NCBI RefSeq assembly: GCF_017696275.1
Contig: NZ_JAAORF010000001.1
Location: 310,001-374,000 of the forward strand
Direction of reading: 5' to 3'
From: Prochlorococcus marinus XMU1405
GTDB taxonomy: Bacteria; Cyanobacteriota; Cyanobacteriia; PCC-6307; Cyanobiaceae
DNA length: 64,000 nucleotides
The translations under genes were made by a program, and so were the position numbers. The notes below the pieces were generated by a model. It was not told where the DNA came from. It worked only from the letters and a program-made list of their open reading frames with translations, and ran no database searches. Positions within the stretch are counted from its first letter, which is position 1. Each line of letters opens with the position of its first letter. Shown here in pieces: positions 46,863-56,526 of the stretch.

Positions 46863-47522
46863 TTATATAACCTTTAATTCTTGAAAAATCTCACAAAAAT
46901 TTGAAGTTCCTACGCAACTTATTCCATTATCAAGCAAATCAATAACTTGCGTCAGTTTTTCTATACCACCTACAACTTTGATGTGATTTTGAGAGCCCGT
47001 TATTTTTAATATTTCCGCTACATCATTTAATGTAATAGGCCCCCCAAACCCGTCCCCGAATTGAAAATTTTTTATTCCTAACTCTAAAGATATTTCTATC
47101 GCATTGTACAAAACTTCTTTTTGTAGTTTTGATTTATTTATGATTATTGAAATTGGTAATCCAGATAACTTCAATTGCTCAATTTCAGCAGCGAAAGTTT
47201 CTAAGTTTCTTTTGGATAAATTGATAAAGTTTGGGACATATTCAATTCCGTTTGCACCTTTATCTTTTGCAAAATTAACTAATTCTTCAATAAATGAAAC
47301 TGGTAAATCTGCTAAAGGGTAAGAAATGAGTGCGTTTATGTTCGCACTGTAATTACCCAAACAGTTTTTAAGATCAGTTAAATAATTTAGTGAAGTTGAA
47401 ATATTCTTAATATTATATTTTTTTATTAAATCGCAATTCGCGCAAAAATCTTCCCAAGTTAAATACGGGTTAATAATAATTGCATGAATTTTTTCGTTTA
47501 ATTCATATTTAATATTAGGCAT
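46863..47522 (-). CDS. Deoxyribose-phosphate aldolase-like protein, Schiff-base lysine lost
   Basis: A 219-residue TIM-barrel protein of the DeoC group, with GANGIEYVPNFINL, GIKNFQFGDGFGGPITL and HIKVVGGIEKLTQVIDLLDN. The normal F-I-K-T-S-T-G motif that carries the Schiff-base lysine is replaced by F-Q-F-G-D-G-F, so Phe155 stands where E. coli Lys167 would be; the second lysine, Lys182, is kept. The usual aldol chemistry is thus unlikely. It lies 7 bp after lrtA and abuts recO. Confidence 0.82.
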   Translation of the reverse strand: MPNIKYELNEKIHAIIINPYLTWEDFCANCDLIKKYNIKNISTSLNYLTDLKNCLGNYSANINALISYPLADLPVSFIEELVNFAKDKGANGIEYVPNFINLSKRNLETFAAEIEQLKLSGLPISIIINKSKLQKEVLYNAIEISLELGIKNFQFGDGFGGPITLNDVAEILKITGSQNHIKVVGGIEKLTQVIDLLDNGISCVGTSNFCEIFQELKVI

Positions 47523-47529
47523 TTAAAAG

Positions 47530-48114
47530 TTATTTGGATTGAATCAGTCCATAACCTCCATGATTCCTCTTATAAATAACTTGAAGTTCATTATTTTTTT
47601 TATTTCGAAAAACATAAAAATCATGATCAATTAGATCTAATTGTTTTCTTGCTTCTTCTGATGAAATTGGATTCATTTCAAAGTATTTATTTTTTATAGA
47701 TGGCTCAGGAAGACTTGCTTCTATTCCTTCTTTAAGTAAAGCTTCATCTAAAAATCTTGATTCTGTATTTTCAATTGGGAAAGACTCTTTATTTTTAAAT
47801 TGATTATTATGGATCGTTTTATTGTTTCTTTCTTTGTACTTACGTAATTTTCTACAAAGTTTATTTGAAACTAAATCAATGCTTGAGTATAGATTTTCAG
47901 TTTTCTCTTCGGCTCTAATTACAGTACCATTTGCAAAAATAGTAACTTCTGCAGTCTGGAAGGAGACTCTTGGATTTTTTTCTATTGAAAGGTGTATGTC
48001 TGCTTCTTTAACGATATCCTTATAATGATGTGTTGCTTTTTCTATCTTTGCTTCAGTATATTCTTTTAATGCTCCAGTGAGCTCAAGATTTTTCCCATGG
48101 ATTAAAATTTTCAT
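47530..48114 (-). CDS. lrtA: Long ribosome hibernation-promoting factor (LrtA)
   Basis: A 194-residue protein. The S30AE domain occupies residues 1-100 (MKILIHGKNLELTGALKEYTEAKI; VSFQTAEVTIFANG), with a linker and a C-terminal dimerisation domain (FEMNPISSEEARKQLDLIDHDFYVFRNKKNN). Dimerises 70S ribosomes in the dark or under starvation. It leads the lrtA-deoC-like-recO unit. Confidence 0.95.
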   Translation of the reverse strand: MKILIHGKNLELTGALKEYTEAKIEKATHHYKDIVKEADIHLSIEKNPRVSFQTAEVTIFANGTVIRAEEKTENLYSSIDLVSNKLCRKLRKYKERNNKTIHNNQFKNKESFPIENTESRFLDEALLKEGIEASLPEPSIKNKYFEMNPISSEEARKQLDLIDHDFYVFRNKKNNELQVIYKRNHGGYGLIQSK

Positions 48115-48158
48115 AACAAATCTAAAAATATTTACTTACTTTCTTAATCTACTTAAAT

Positions 48159-48809
48159 ATGGTTAATAGAACAGCAATAATTAAACAACCTGATAATATT
48201 TCTTTTTTCAATGATGTTTATAAATTACAAAAAGAATATCAGGACGCATTGATTGTAGATAACTCTAATCCTGATTTTATTTGGATAGGTGAGCATCAAC
48301 TCTGTTATACGTTGGGTAGAGGATCAAATTACGATAATTTATTATTTTCTTTGAATGATAATAATTATGATGTTTTTAAGATTGATAGAGGCGGTGAAGT
48401 TACTTGTCATATGCCAGGACAATTAGTAACTTACTTGGTGTTAGATTTGAAAAATTTGAATAAAGATTTAAATTGGTATTTAAGAAAAATTGAAGAAATT
48501 ATTATAAAAATTCTTGGAACTTTTAACATAAATTGTCATTCAAGAGAGGGTTTCACTGGTGTTTGGATAGGAAATAAGAAAATTGCTTCAATTGGAATTG
48601 GTTGCAAAAGATGGATTACAATAAATGGATTTTCAATCAATATTGACTGCGAATTAGAAAACTTTAATAGAATTGTTCCTTGCGGAATAGAAAATTGTCT
48701 TATGGCAAATATGATTGATTACAATAAAAAATTAAATATTCAAGAAGTCAAGAGAATTGTTAAAAAAATCATTCAGGAAGAATTTAATTTTGATTTTGTA
48801 TCAAAATAG
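48159..48809 (+). CDS. lipB: Octanoyl-[ACP]:protein N-octanoyltransferase
   Basis: A 216-residue transferase for lipoate synthesis. Motifs [44 protein letters not shown] and the catalytic cysteine in VPCGI are present. Divergent from lrtA. It supplies the lipoyl group for dehydrogenase E2 proteins such as the PDH E2 encoded 2.7 kb downstream. Confidence 0.95.
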   Translation: MVNRTAIIKQPDNISFFNDVYKLQKEYQDALIVDNSNPDFIWIGEHQLCYTLGRGSNYDNLLFSLNDNNYDVFKIDRGGEVTCHMPGQLVTYLVLDLKNLNKDLNWYLRKIEEIIIKILGTFNINCHSREGFTGVWIGNKKIASIGIGCKRWITINGFSINIDCELENFNRIVPCGIENCLMANMIDYNKKLNIQEVKRIVKKIIQEEFNFDFVSK

Positions 48810-48836
48810 AGATTAAAATTTCAAAATCAAATTAAT

Positions 48837-50780
48837 ATGCGTGATTTAGCATACTGGCCTTCAGCTAAACCTCATTCTAAAAAAGATAAATTTGCTAAAA
48901 ATAGAGATTTTATTAAGAACCTTCATCACATAGATCAAATTTGGGAAAAATTAAAAATTAAATGTGGTGATACTTTAGCTGTTTGCGATTTGAGAGGGAA
49001 ATACAAAGAAAAATTTTCTTATGCCGAGCTGGCTGATTTAATAACAAAAGTTTCTTTTTCTTTTAAAAATTATGGTTTAGTAAAGGGGGATGTAGTTACT
49101 GTAATTTCTGAAAATTCTCCAAGATGGCTAGTAGTTGATCAAGGCTTAATGCGTTTAGGAGCTATAAATGCAGTGAGAGGTATTAATTCTCCTTCAGTAG
49201 AATTAGAATATATTATTGAGCACTCTAATTCAGTAGGTCTAATAGTTCAATCTAAGGAGATTTGGCTAAAGTTAAAAAACAAAGAAGACTTAAAAAAAAG
49301 ACTGAAATTTATAATCAATTTAGAAGATGAACAATTTGAAAGTTTAATAAGTTGGAATCAATTTATAAGTGCGGGAGAAAAAGAAAATTCACAAACTAAT
49401 AATATTGAAAAATATAATCCAAAAATTGATGATGTTTCTACTATCCTTTACACTTCTGGGACGACCGGAAAACCTAAAGGTGTCCCTTTGACTCATGCAA
49501 ATTTTTTGCATCAAATAATCAACTTAGCCTATATTGCTGATCCAGAACCTGGGACCTCTGTATTAAGTGTGTTGCCTATCTGGCATTCTTATGAGAGGAG
49601 TGCTGAATACTTCTTTTTTTCATGTGGTTGTTCTCAATACTATACAATTCCTAAATTCTTGAAAGATGATATTACACAAATAAAACCTGTTGTCATGGCT
49701 ACCGTACCAAGACTATGGGAGGCAATACATGATGGTTTTTTTCAGGCGTTGAAAAAAATGCCTTCCAAAAAGCAAAAACTTATTAAGTTTTTGATAAGTA
49801 ATAGTTCTGTTTTTAAAAGAAATTTAAGAAAGATCAGAAATTTAGATATCAATCAAATATCATTCAAATCAAAAATCCCCTTACTGGCTACTGTTATTGG
49901 CCGATATCCTTTACATAAATTATCTACTATTTTTTTATGGCCAAATATTCTTAGACAACTATGCGGAGAAAAACTGAAATTTCCCATTAATGGGGGAGGT
50001 GCATTGCCAGAACATGTGGATCTTTTTTTTGAATCTTTAGGTGTAGATGTTTTGGTGGGATATGGACTCACAGAAACTAGTCCAGTATTAACTTGTAGGA
50101 GAAGAGAATTAAATGTTAGAGGATCATCCGGTCAGCCTCTAGCATTTACCGAAATCAAAATAGTGAATGATGATAAAAGACAGATTCTGAAGTTCAGAGA
50201 AGTCGGAAAAATTCTTGTTAAGGGGCCACAAGTTATGAAAGGTTATCTTAATAATGAATTAGCTACAAAAGATGTTTTATCCAAGGATGGTTGGTTTGAT
50301 ACTGGTGATTTAGGTTTCCTAATACCAAATGGTTCTCTTTTTATAACAGGAAGAGCTAAGGATACAATAGTGCTTTCAAGTGGTGAAAATATAGAACCGA
50401 ATCCGCTTGAGACCGAAATCCTTAGTTCTGAATTTATTAATCAGATTCAACTAGTAGGACAAGACAAGAAATGTTTAACAGCCCTAGTAGTGCCTAATGT
50501 CGAATTGGTTAAAAACAAGTTTTTGGAGGAAGACCTTTCGAAATTAAACCTTAATAAGAATATTGGTAAATTTTTTAAATCACAAATTAATAATTTGCTT
50601 AAAAGTCGATTAGGAGCAAGATCAGAAGAACAAATATTAGATTGTTATTTTGTTGATGCCTTTACATTAGAAAATGGTTTGCTAACACAAACTCTTAAAC
50701 AAAAAAGAAAAGAAATAGAAAAAAAGTATTCATTACAAATAGAAAATATGTATGAAAACAAATTTAGTAAGAAAATTTGA
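48837..50780 (+). CDS. aas: Long-chain acyl-ACP/acyl-CoA synthetase (AMP-forming)
   Basis: A 647-residue adenylating enzyme. The P-loop TILYTSGTTGKPKGVPLTH is at about residues 200-218, followed by GYGLTETSPVLTCRR and the C-terminal hinge GWFDTGDLGFL. It activates free fatty acids for reuse in membrane lipids; in cyanobacteria the acceptor is mainly ACP, so aas is preferred over fadD. Starts 27 bp after lipB. Confidence 0.9.
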   Translation: MRDLAYWPSAKPHSKKDKFAKNRDFIKNLHHIDQIWEKLKIKCGDTLAVCDLRGKYKEKFSYAELADLITKVSFSFKNYGLVKGDVVTVISENSPRWLVVDQGLMRLGAINAVRGINSPSVELEYIIEHSNSVGLIVQSKEIWLKLKNKEDLKKRLKFIINLEDEQFESLISWNQFISAGEKENSQTNNIEKYNPKIDDVSTILYTSGTTGKPKGVPLTHANFLHQIINLAYIADPEPGTSVLSVLPIWHSYERSAEYFFFSCGCSQYYTIPKFLKDDITQIKPVVMATVPRLWEAIHDGFFQALKKMPSKKQKLIKFLISNSSVFKRNLRKIRNLDINQISFKSKIPLLATVIGRYPLHKLSTIFLWPNILRQLCGEKLKFPINGGGALPEHVDLFFESLGVDVLVGYGLTETSPVLTCRRRELNVRGSSGQPLAFTEIKIVNDDKRQILKFREVGKILVKGPQVMKGYLNNELATKDVLSKDGWFDTGDLGFLIPNGSLFITGRAKDTIVLSSGENIEPNPLETEILSSEFINQIQLVGQDKKCLTALVVPNVELVKNKFLEEDLSKLNLNKNIGKFFKSQINNLLKSRLGARSEEQILDCYFVDAFTLENGLLTQTLKQKRKEIEKKYSLQIENMYENKFSKKI

Positions 50781-50818
50781 TTTGTTCTATCTATATTGAA
50801 AAGGGAATTTAATTTTTT

Positions 50819-51262
50819 ATGGAAACAAAAAACTCAATATCTATAAAGCGCTCAATAGCTATTAAAGCTGTAGTTACACCAACTTGGAAAGAGGATGCTG
50901 AAAAAGAATTAAGTAAAGCAATTTCAAATATTGACCAGCAATTATCTCAACTTGAGCAGGAGGGGCAGCAAATAGTAAATAATATTCGATCCCAATCGGT
51001 TAATCCTCTGGATCCAAGAGTCCAAGAACAGGTTAGTCAGGTGCAACAACAAGTGGCAGCAAAACGAAATGAAATTGAAGAACAAAAAAGAAATCTACTT
51101 CAACAACAGAGTCAAGTGCGCGAATTAAAAATGGACGAAATTGTTGATCAAGGACAAGTCGATAGTTTCTGTGATGTCACTGTGGGAGACAATCTTATTG
51201 AAAAAATGCAAGTCTCAATTACCGTTAAAGATGGAGTTATTCAATCTATAGATAATAATTAA
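50819..51262 (+). CDS. YlqD family protein
   Basis: A 147-residue soluble protein with a long coiled coil (residues 22-100, LSKAISNIDQQLSQLEQEGQ onwards; QQQVAAKRNEIEEQKRNLLQQQ) and a short beta domain at the end (FCDVTVGDNLIEKMQVSITVKDGVI). The order agrees with the YlqD family found in Firmicutes and cyanobacteria. Function unknown. It is 38 bp after aas. Confidence 0.8.
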   Translation: METKNSISIKRSIAIKAVVTPTWKEDAEKELSKAISNIDQQLSQLEQEGQQIVNNIRSQSVNPLDPRVQEQVSQVQQQVAAKRNEIEEQKRNLLQQQSQVRELKMDEIVDQGQVDSFCDVTVGDNLIEKMQVSITVKDGVIQSIDNN

Positions 51263-51481
51263 ATAAAAAGATTTAGTATTTTTGTTAAAAATAAGTAAAT
51301 CTTAAATGCGAAAAGTTTTAAATTTAATCGATCTAAATTATAACTTTCTTAAGTTTTAAGAGTTTCCACTGTGAACATGATTTCGTATAATAGTAACAAG
51401 TGTTTAAAAGGCGTCTAACCTCATAAATAGTAGACACTTTGGTAGATAGTCCTTGAAAACCATTGCTATAACTAATTTCCT

Positions 51482-52849
51482 ATGTCTCACGAAATATTTA
51501 TGCCTGCCTTGAGTTCTACTATGACGGAGGGCAAGATTGTGGAATGGTTGAAAAATCCGGGAGATAAGGTTGAAAGAGGTGAATCTGTCTTGGTTGTTGA
51601 ATCTGATAAGGCAGATATGGATGTTGAATCTTTTCAAGATGGATATCTTGCAGCAGTTTTAATGCCTGCCGGCAGCACTGCACCTGTTGGAGAAACTATC
51701 GGTCTCATTGTAGAAAATGAGGACGAGATAGCTTCTGTCCAAGAACAAAATAAAGGAAATCAATCCGAAGTCTCAACTTCAGACCAACTGGAATTGGTAA
51801 GCAATAAAACTGAAGAAAAACCAGTAGTCCAGACTGAAAATATCAAGAAAGAAGCTGAAGAAGTTGTCTTAAAGAGTGAAAAGCCTGTCTCATCTTTTAA
51901 TGTTGATCAAATTAATGCTGCAACAAGTAATGTTTCTTCTAGGATAATTGCATCTCCAAGAGCTAAAAAACTTGCCTCTCAAATGGGTGTTGATTTAGCA
52001 AAAGTTCATGGATCTGGCCCTCACGGAAGGATTCAAGCCGATGATATTTTAAAAGCTAATGGCCAACCTGTTTCTATACCATGGATAGGAGAAGGTGGTT
52101 CTCCTGCAAGTATTCCTGGTGCAAATTTGGGAGTTGAAAGTAAACCAGAAACTCCAGGAAATAGTTTTGGCAATCCTGGAGAAACAGTTCAATTTAATAC
52201 TCTTCAAAAAGCGGTAAATAAAAATATGGAATCTAGTTTAGAAGTTCCATGTTTTAGGGTAGGTTACTCTATCAATACAAATAAATTAGATAATTTCTAT
52301 AAAAAGGTAAAACAGAACGGAGTTACTATGACTGCTTTACTTGTAAAGGCAGTTGCAAAGACACTAAAGAAACATCCTCAAGTTAACTCAAGCTTTTCAG
52401 AAAATGGGATTTCTTATCCAGAAAATATAAATATTGCTGTTGCTGTTGCAATGGAAGATGGGGGACTAATAACTCCAGTATTAAAAGAACCATGCAATAC
52501 TGATTTATTTGAATTATCTAGGGAATGGAAAGATCTCGTAAAAAGATCGAGATCAAAACAATTAGAACCAGATGAATACTCAACGGGAACTTTTACATTA
52601 TCTAACCTTGGTATGTTTGGTGTTGATAGATTTGACGCAATACTACCCCCAGGGACCGGTGCGATCTTAGCGATAGCATCATCGAAACCAACTGTTGTAG
52701 CAAATAGTGATGGTTCAATATCTGTTAAAAAAATAATGCAAGTAAATCTTACAGCTGATCACAGAGTGATCTATGGAGCTGATGGTGCTTCATTCTTGAA
52801 AGACTTGGCTAACCTGATTGAAAATGAGCCAGAGACACTTGTATCTTAA
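51482..52849 (+). CDS. pdhC: Pyruvate dehydrogenase E2 (dihydrolipoamide acetyltransferase)
   Basis: A 455-residue E2. Lipoyl domain with Lys43 (ESDKADMDVES), linker, E1/E3-binding domain (IIASPRAKKLASQMGVDLAKVHGSG, about residues 155-190), and catalytic domain ending NLTADHRVIYGADGASFLKDL. Here Tyr replaces the Asp of the usual DHRxxDG; this is known of plastid and cyanobacterial E2, so it is a lineage trait. Makes acetyl-CoA for lipid synthesis. Confidence 0.95.
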   Translation: MSHEIFMPALSSTMTEGKIVEWLKNPGDKVERGESVLVVESDKADMDVESFQDGYLAAVLMPAGSTAPVGETIGLIVENEDEIASVQEQNKGNQSEVSTSDQLELVSNKTEEKPVVQTENIKKEAEEVVLKSEKPVSSFNVDQINAATSNVSSRIIASPRAKKLASQMGVDLAKVHGSGPHGRIQADDILKANGQPVSIPWIGEGGSPASIPGANLGVESKPETPGNSFGNPGETVQFNTLQKAVNKNMESSLEVPCFRVGYSINTNKLDNFYKKVKQNGVTMTALLVKAVAKTLKKHPQVNSSFSENGISYPENINIAVAVAMEDGGLITPVLKEPCNTDLFELSREWKDLVKRSRSKQLEPDEYSTGTFTLSNLGMFGVDRFDAILPPGTGAILAIASSKPTVVANSDGSISVKKIMQVNLTADHRVIYGADGASFLKDLANLIENEPETLVS

Positions 52850-52855
52850 ATTTAA

Positions 52856-53980
52856 TTGATTTCTCAAATTAATAAAGACGAAAGTGATTACAGGCTTGAA
52901 TCTTATGATTATTTACTTGATCCTTCATTAATTGCTAGTAAACCTTCTCCAATTAGGCATGAATCAAGATTGATGATAGTTAGAAATAGTGTTTTAGAAG
53001 AAGACTGCTTAACTAATAAATTTACTAAGAATCTTTTAGATGAATTTAGAGAAGGCGATCTTGTAGTTGTTAACAATACTAAGGTAATGAAAGCTAGGTT
53101 AAAGGTTGAATTAGAAAATGGAACGTTAGTCGAATTATTAGTCTTAGAAAGATCCCATGAATGTGTTTGGTTATGTTTGGCAAAGCCAGCGAAAAAGTTA
53201 AAAATAAATAGAAAAATAATATTAAAATCTCCTTCTGCACAAAATATTAATTTGATGGTTGATGGGGTTGATGAAGAAACTGGAGGGAGATTTATTAAAT
53301 TTCCTGAAAATATAACTGATCTTAATTCAATGAATGATCTTCTTGATAAATATGGGGAAATCCCTCTCCCGCCTTATATAAAAAATACCGAAGAAGAATC
53401 TTTTCATGAGAATAGTTATCAAACTGAGTATGCAACTAATCCAGGGGCCGTTGCTGCGCCAACTGCTGGTTTACACTTAAGCAAAAGTCTTATTTCCAAT
53501 CTAAAAAAAAAAGGAGTAATAATTTTACCGATAACTTTGCACGTGGGCTATGGAACATTCAAACCAATTGATCAAGAAGATCTAAGTAACTTAAAACTTC
53601 ATAAAGAATGGGTAAGTGTTAATAAGGAAGTAGTGGAGGAAATAAAAAAAATAAAGAAAACAGATAGAAGAATAATTGCTATTGGGACAACTAGCGTGAG
53701 AGCTCTTGAAAGTTGTTATTCTCACGAAATTAATGACTATATTCCCATAGCGAAGTACGTGGATTTAGTAATTAAGCCAGGTTATAAATTTAAGGTAGTG
53801 GATGGATTATTAACTAATTTTCATCTTCCTAAAAGTTCATTATTACTTTTAGTAAGCGCAATGATTGGTAGAGAAAGATTATTAGATTTGTATGAAAAAG
53901 CCATAAAAGAAAAATTTAGATTTTTCTCTTATGGCGATGCGATGTATATTTCACCAGATTCATTACTGGAGAAAAAATAG
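52856..53980 (+). CDS. queA: S-adenosylmethionine:tRNA ribosyltransferase-isomerase
   Basis: A 374-residue enzyme of queuosine synthesis, from TTG 52856, 6 bp after pdhC. YDYLLDPSLIASKPSPIRHESRLMIV, GDLVVVNNTKVMKARL, YQTEYATNPGAVAAPTAGLH and TLHVGYGTFKPI are QueA signatures. It moves the ribosyl part of SAM onto 7-aminomethyl-7-deazaguanine in tRNA. Converges on cysK. Confidence 0.95.
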   Translation: MISQINKDESDYRLESYDYLLDPSLIASKPSPIRHESRLMIVRNSVLEEDCLTNKFTKNLLDEFREGDLVVVNNTKVMKARLKVELENGTLVELLVLERSHECVWLCLAKPAKKLKINRKIILKSPSAQNINLMVDGVDEETGGRFIKFPENITDLNSMNDLLDKYGEIPLPPYIKNTEEESFHENSYQTEYATNPGAVAAPTAGLHLSKSLISNLKKKGVIILPITLHVGYGTFKPIDQEDLSNLKLHKEWVSVNKEVVEEIKKIKKTDRRIIAIGTTSVRALESCYSHEINDYIPIAKYVDLVIKPGYKFKVVDGLLTNFHLPKSSLLLLVSAMIGRERLLDLYEKAIKEKFRFFSYGDAMYISPDSLLEKK

Positions 53981-53982
53981 AT

Positions 53983-54969
53983 TTAGGCTTTGACTGGTTC
54001 TTGAATGATTCCGCTTGGAACTTCAGTAAACATAATTGATGATAAATATCTCTCTGCTAAATCAGGTAGAACAACTACAATAGTTTTCCCCGCATATTCA
54101 TCTTGTTCAGCTAATCTAACAGCAGCAGCAGCAGCAGCTCCACAAGATATTCCGACTAATAAACCTTCTTCTTTTGCTAATCTAAGAGCCATCTCGATTG
54201 ACTCGTCATTTGTCACTTGTTCAACCTTATCTACAATTGTTAAGTCAAGGTTCTTAGGAATAAATCCTGCTCCAATTCCTTGAATTTTATGTGGTCCAGA
54301 TTTAACCTCTTCTCCATTCATTGTCTGTGTAATAACAGGACTATGTGATGGTTCTACAGCTACAGAAGTAATTTTTTTGCCCTTTTCTTGCTTAATGTAT
54401 CTTGAAACTCCTGTAATTGTGCCGCCAGTTCCAACCCCTGCAACTAAGACATCAATTTCACCATCGCAATCATCCCAGATTTCTGGTCCAGTAGTTTTGA
54501 AATGAATTTCGGGGTTTGCTGGATTATCAAATTGACCTGGCATGAAATATTGAGAAGGATTACTTTCTGCAATTTCTTTAGCCTTAGCTATTGCTCCAGG
54601 CATACCTTTAGATGCTTCTGTTAAAACAATTTCAGCACCCAACACTGCCATAACCCTTCTTCTTTCAATTGACATGGATTCTGGCATTGTAAGGATGAGT
54701 TTATAACCTCTTGCTGAAGCAGTAAAAGCTAGAGCAATTCCTGTATTTCCAGAAGTTGGCTCAACAATAGTTTTGTCTTTTGTGAGCTTCCCACTTTTCT
54801 CGGCATCCCAGATCATGTTGGCGCCAATCCTGCATTTGACACTATAAGCAGGGTTTCTACCTTCAATTTTTGCAAGTACTGTAGCTTTCGCGTTTTTAGT
54901 AACTGATTTTAATTTTACTAATGGAGTGTTTCCAATAGCAAAACTGTTGTCCTCATAAATTTTTGCCAT
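53983..54969 (-). CDS. cysK: Cysteine synthase A
   Basis: A 328-residue PLP enzyme making cysteine from O-acetylserine and sulfide. PLP-binding Lys45 is in [19 protein letters not shown] and the loop [13 protein letters not shown] follows. GTGGTITG for phosphate binding is intact. It stands upstream of the two Cys/Met PLP genes in the opposite direction order (all minus strand, gap 84 bp). Confidence 0.95.
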   Translation of the reverse strand: MAKIYEDNSFAIGNTPLVKLKSVTKNAKATVLAKIEGRNPAYSVKCRIGANMIWDAEKSGKLTKDKTIVEPTSGNTGIALAFTASARGYKLILTMPESMSIERRRVMAVLGAEIVLTEASKGMPGAIAKAKEIAESNPSQYFMPGQFDNPANPEIHFKTTGPEIWDDCDGEIDVLVAGVGTGGTITGVSRYIKQEKGKKITSVAVEPSHSPVITQTMNGEEVKSGPHKIQGIGAGFIPKNLDLTIVDKVEQVTNDESIEMALRLAKEEGLLVGISCGAAAAAAVRLAEQDEYAGKTIVVVLPDLAERYLSSIMFTEVPSGIIQEPVKA

Positions 54970-55053
54970 TTATATATTGAGAAAATATATTTTAATACTA
55001 ACTATTATTCAGAAAAAGAGTATATAAGTTTCTATTCGGTAAATACTAGGAAT

Positions 55054-56523
55054 TTATAAATTATTTAGTGCCTCAGAAAAGGTTTCCCATAATTGAGCTT
55101 GGTCTTCTAATCCAACTGATACTCTAATAAGGTGCGAGGGTATACCAAAACTTTCAGCCCAATCCAACTCGTCATAATGAGCTAGTAAAACATAAGGACA
55201 AACTAGAGTAAATTTTGTACCTAAACTAGGTCCTTTAGACACTTTTAGAGAATCATAAAACTTTTTAGCTTTGTTCAATCCTCCATTCAATTCAAACGAT
55301 AATAAGCAGCCGTATCCCCCATCAGAAGTAAGTAAAGAATTAAAATTTGGACAATTTTCAGGATGGAAAATATTTTTAATCTCGCTATGGGTCTCTAATC
55401 TTTTTTTTAATTCTAAACATGCTTTATTTTGTTCAAAAACTCTTTGATTTACATCTCTACTAACTTTATCTAGATAAACTGTATCTCCATCGGAAAGTGT
55501 TGGAAGATTAATCTCGTTTAATGCATTTCTAAATTGATCAATCCATTTGCTTTTTGGATTTAGTATCAATGATCCGGCAAGAATGTCACCACTTCCTGAA
55601 AAAATTTTTGTAAGTGAAGTAAAAACTATATCTGCATGTTCTAAGGAATTTATATTTAAATTTGAACCAATTGTATCGTCAACAATTAAGGGAATATTTA
55701 ACTTTTTTGCTATTTTTGAAATTTTTTTAATGTTTACACATTTGAGCATTGGATTACTCGGGAGTTCAATAATTAATGCTGATGGATTTATTCTTTTGAT
55801 TTCTAATTCAATATCCGCGCTATTTTCTTCTGTAATTAACTTAGCTCCGTGAAAGATATTCATTGGTAATTTAAGTACATCTACATATGGAAAACCAATT
55901 TGGAGTGTTGGTTTAGCTGGAAATAATTTATATATGATTTCTAATGATGTATGCAATGCAGACATTCCAGATGAAGTTAAGTGAATATCATTAGAGTTAA
56001 TTTTTGTAGATTTAGAAATTCTATTTTTTATTCTTTGAGAACATTCATTGACATAAGATTTTGGAGGGCAATCTTCAAGACCTAGTTCTATAGCAGCAGC
56101 CCTTGAAGATAGACCAAGACCAGTATGTTGCCAAAAATATTTTGCATAAATACTTCCTTCTTTTTCAGTTATTAAGAAAGCTAAATTATTTCTTTTTTCT
56201 ATTAACGAGAATTGTTCAGGAGTATTTCTATCAATGTATTTTTTAGCTTTAAAAGCTATGCTTTCATTCGGATATGGCCAGATACTTTTATTGTTGTAGT
56301 AATTTTGCTTTTTTACTTTTTCGCATAATCTTTTCACTATGGGGTTTAGCCCGAATCGTGGGTAAATGGACTTCAATAAATTCATGCATTCTTGATCTTT
56401 TTCCTCGTAATTTATTACATCATTCCAAGTTGGTAATGCTACAGAAACGGCATGAATACTATCAGGAATTGCATATCCCAACTCAAAATTTTTCCATATA
56501 GGTTTTTTAAGTAAATCTCTCAA
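55054..56523 (-). CDS. Large Cys/Met-metabolism PLP enzyme (cystathionine gamma-synthase-like)
   Basis: A 489-residue protein, about 100 longer than normal CGS. An N-terminal part (1-110, GYAIPDSIHAVSVALPTWND onwards) is not typical; the PLP fold follows, with TSSGMSALHTSLEII, VVDDTIGSNLN, the lysine in TSLTKIFSGSGDILAGS. The type suggests a fungal/cyanobacterial CGS relative. It starts 3 bp after the 387-aa paralog ends, so they form an operon. Confidence 0.85.
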   Translation of the reverse strand: MRDLLKKPIWKNFELGYAIPDSIHAVSVALPTWNDVINYEEKDQECMNLLKSIYPRFGLNPIVKRLCEKVKKQNYYNNKSIWPYPNESIAFKAKKYIDRNTPEQFSLIEKRNNLAFLITEKEGSIYAKYFWQHTGLGLSSRAAAIELGLEDCPPKSYVNECSQRIKNRISKSTKINSNDIHLTSSGMSALHTSLEIIYKLFPAKPTLQIGFPYVDVLKLPMNIFHGAKLITEENSADIELEIKRINPSALIIELPSNPMLKCVNIKKISKIAKKLNIPLIVDDTIGSNLNINSLEHADIVFTSLTKIFSGSGDILAGSLILNPKSKWIDQFRNALNEINLPTLSDGDTVYLDKVSRDVNQRVFEQNKACLELKKRLETHSEIKNIFHPENCPNFNSLLTSDGGYGCLLSFELNGGLNKAKKFYDSLKVSKGPSLGTKFTLVCPYVLLAHYDELDWAESFGIPSHLIRVSVGLEDQAQLWETFSEALNNL

Positions 56524-56526
56524 TTT

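Noticed and set aside
51399-51481. Inverted repeat before the PDH E2 gene as a riboswitch
   Set aside because: Only a loose pairing of AAGTGT with ACACTT; nothing like a known riboswitch or terminator.
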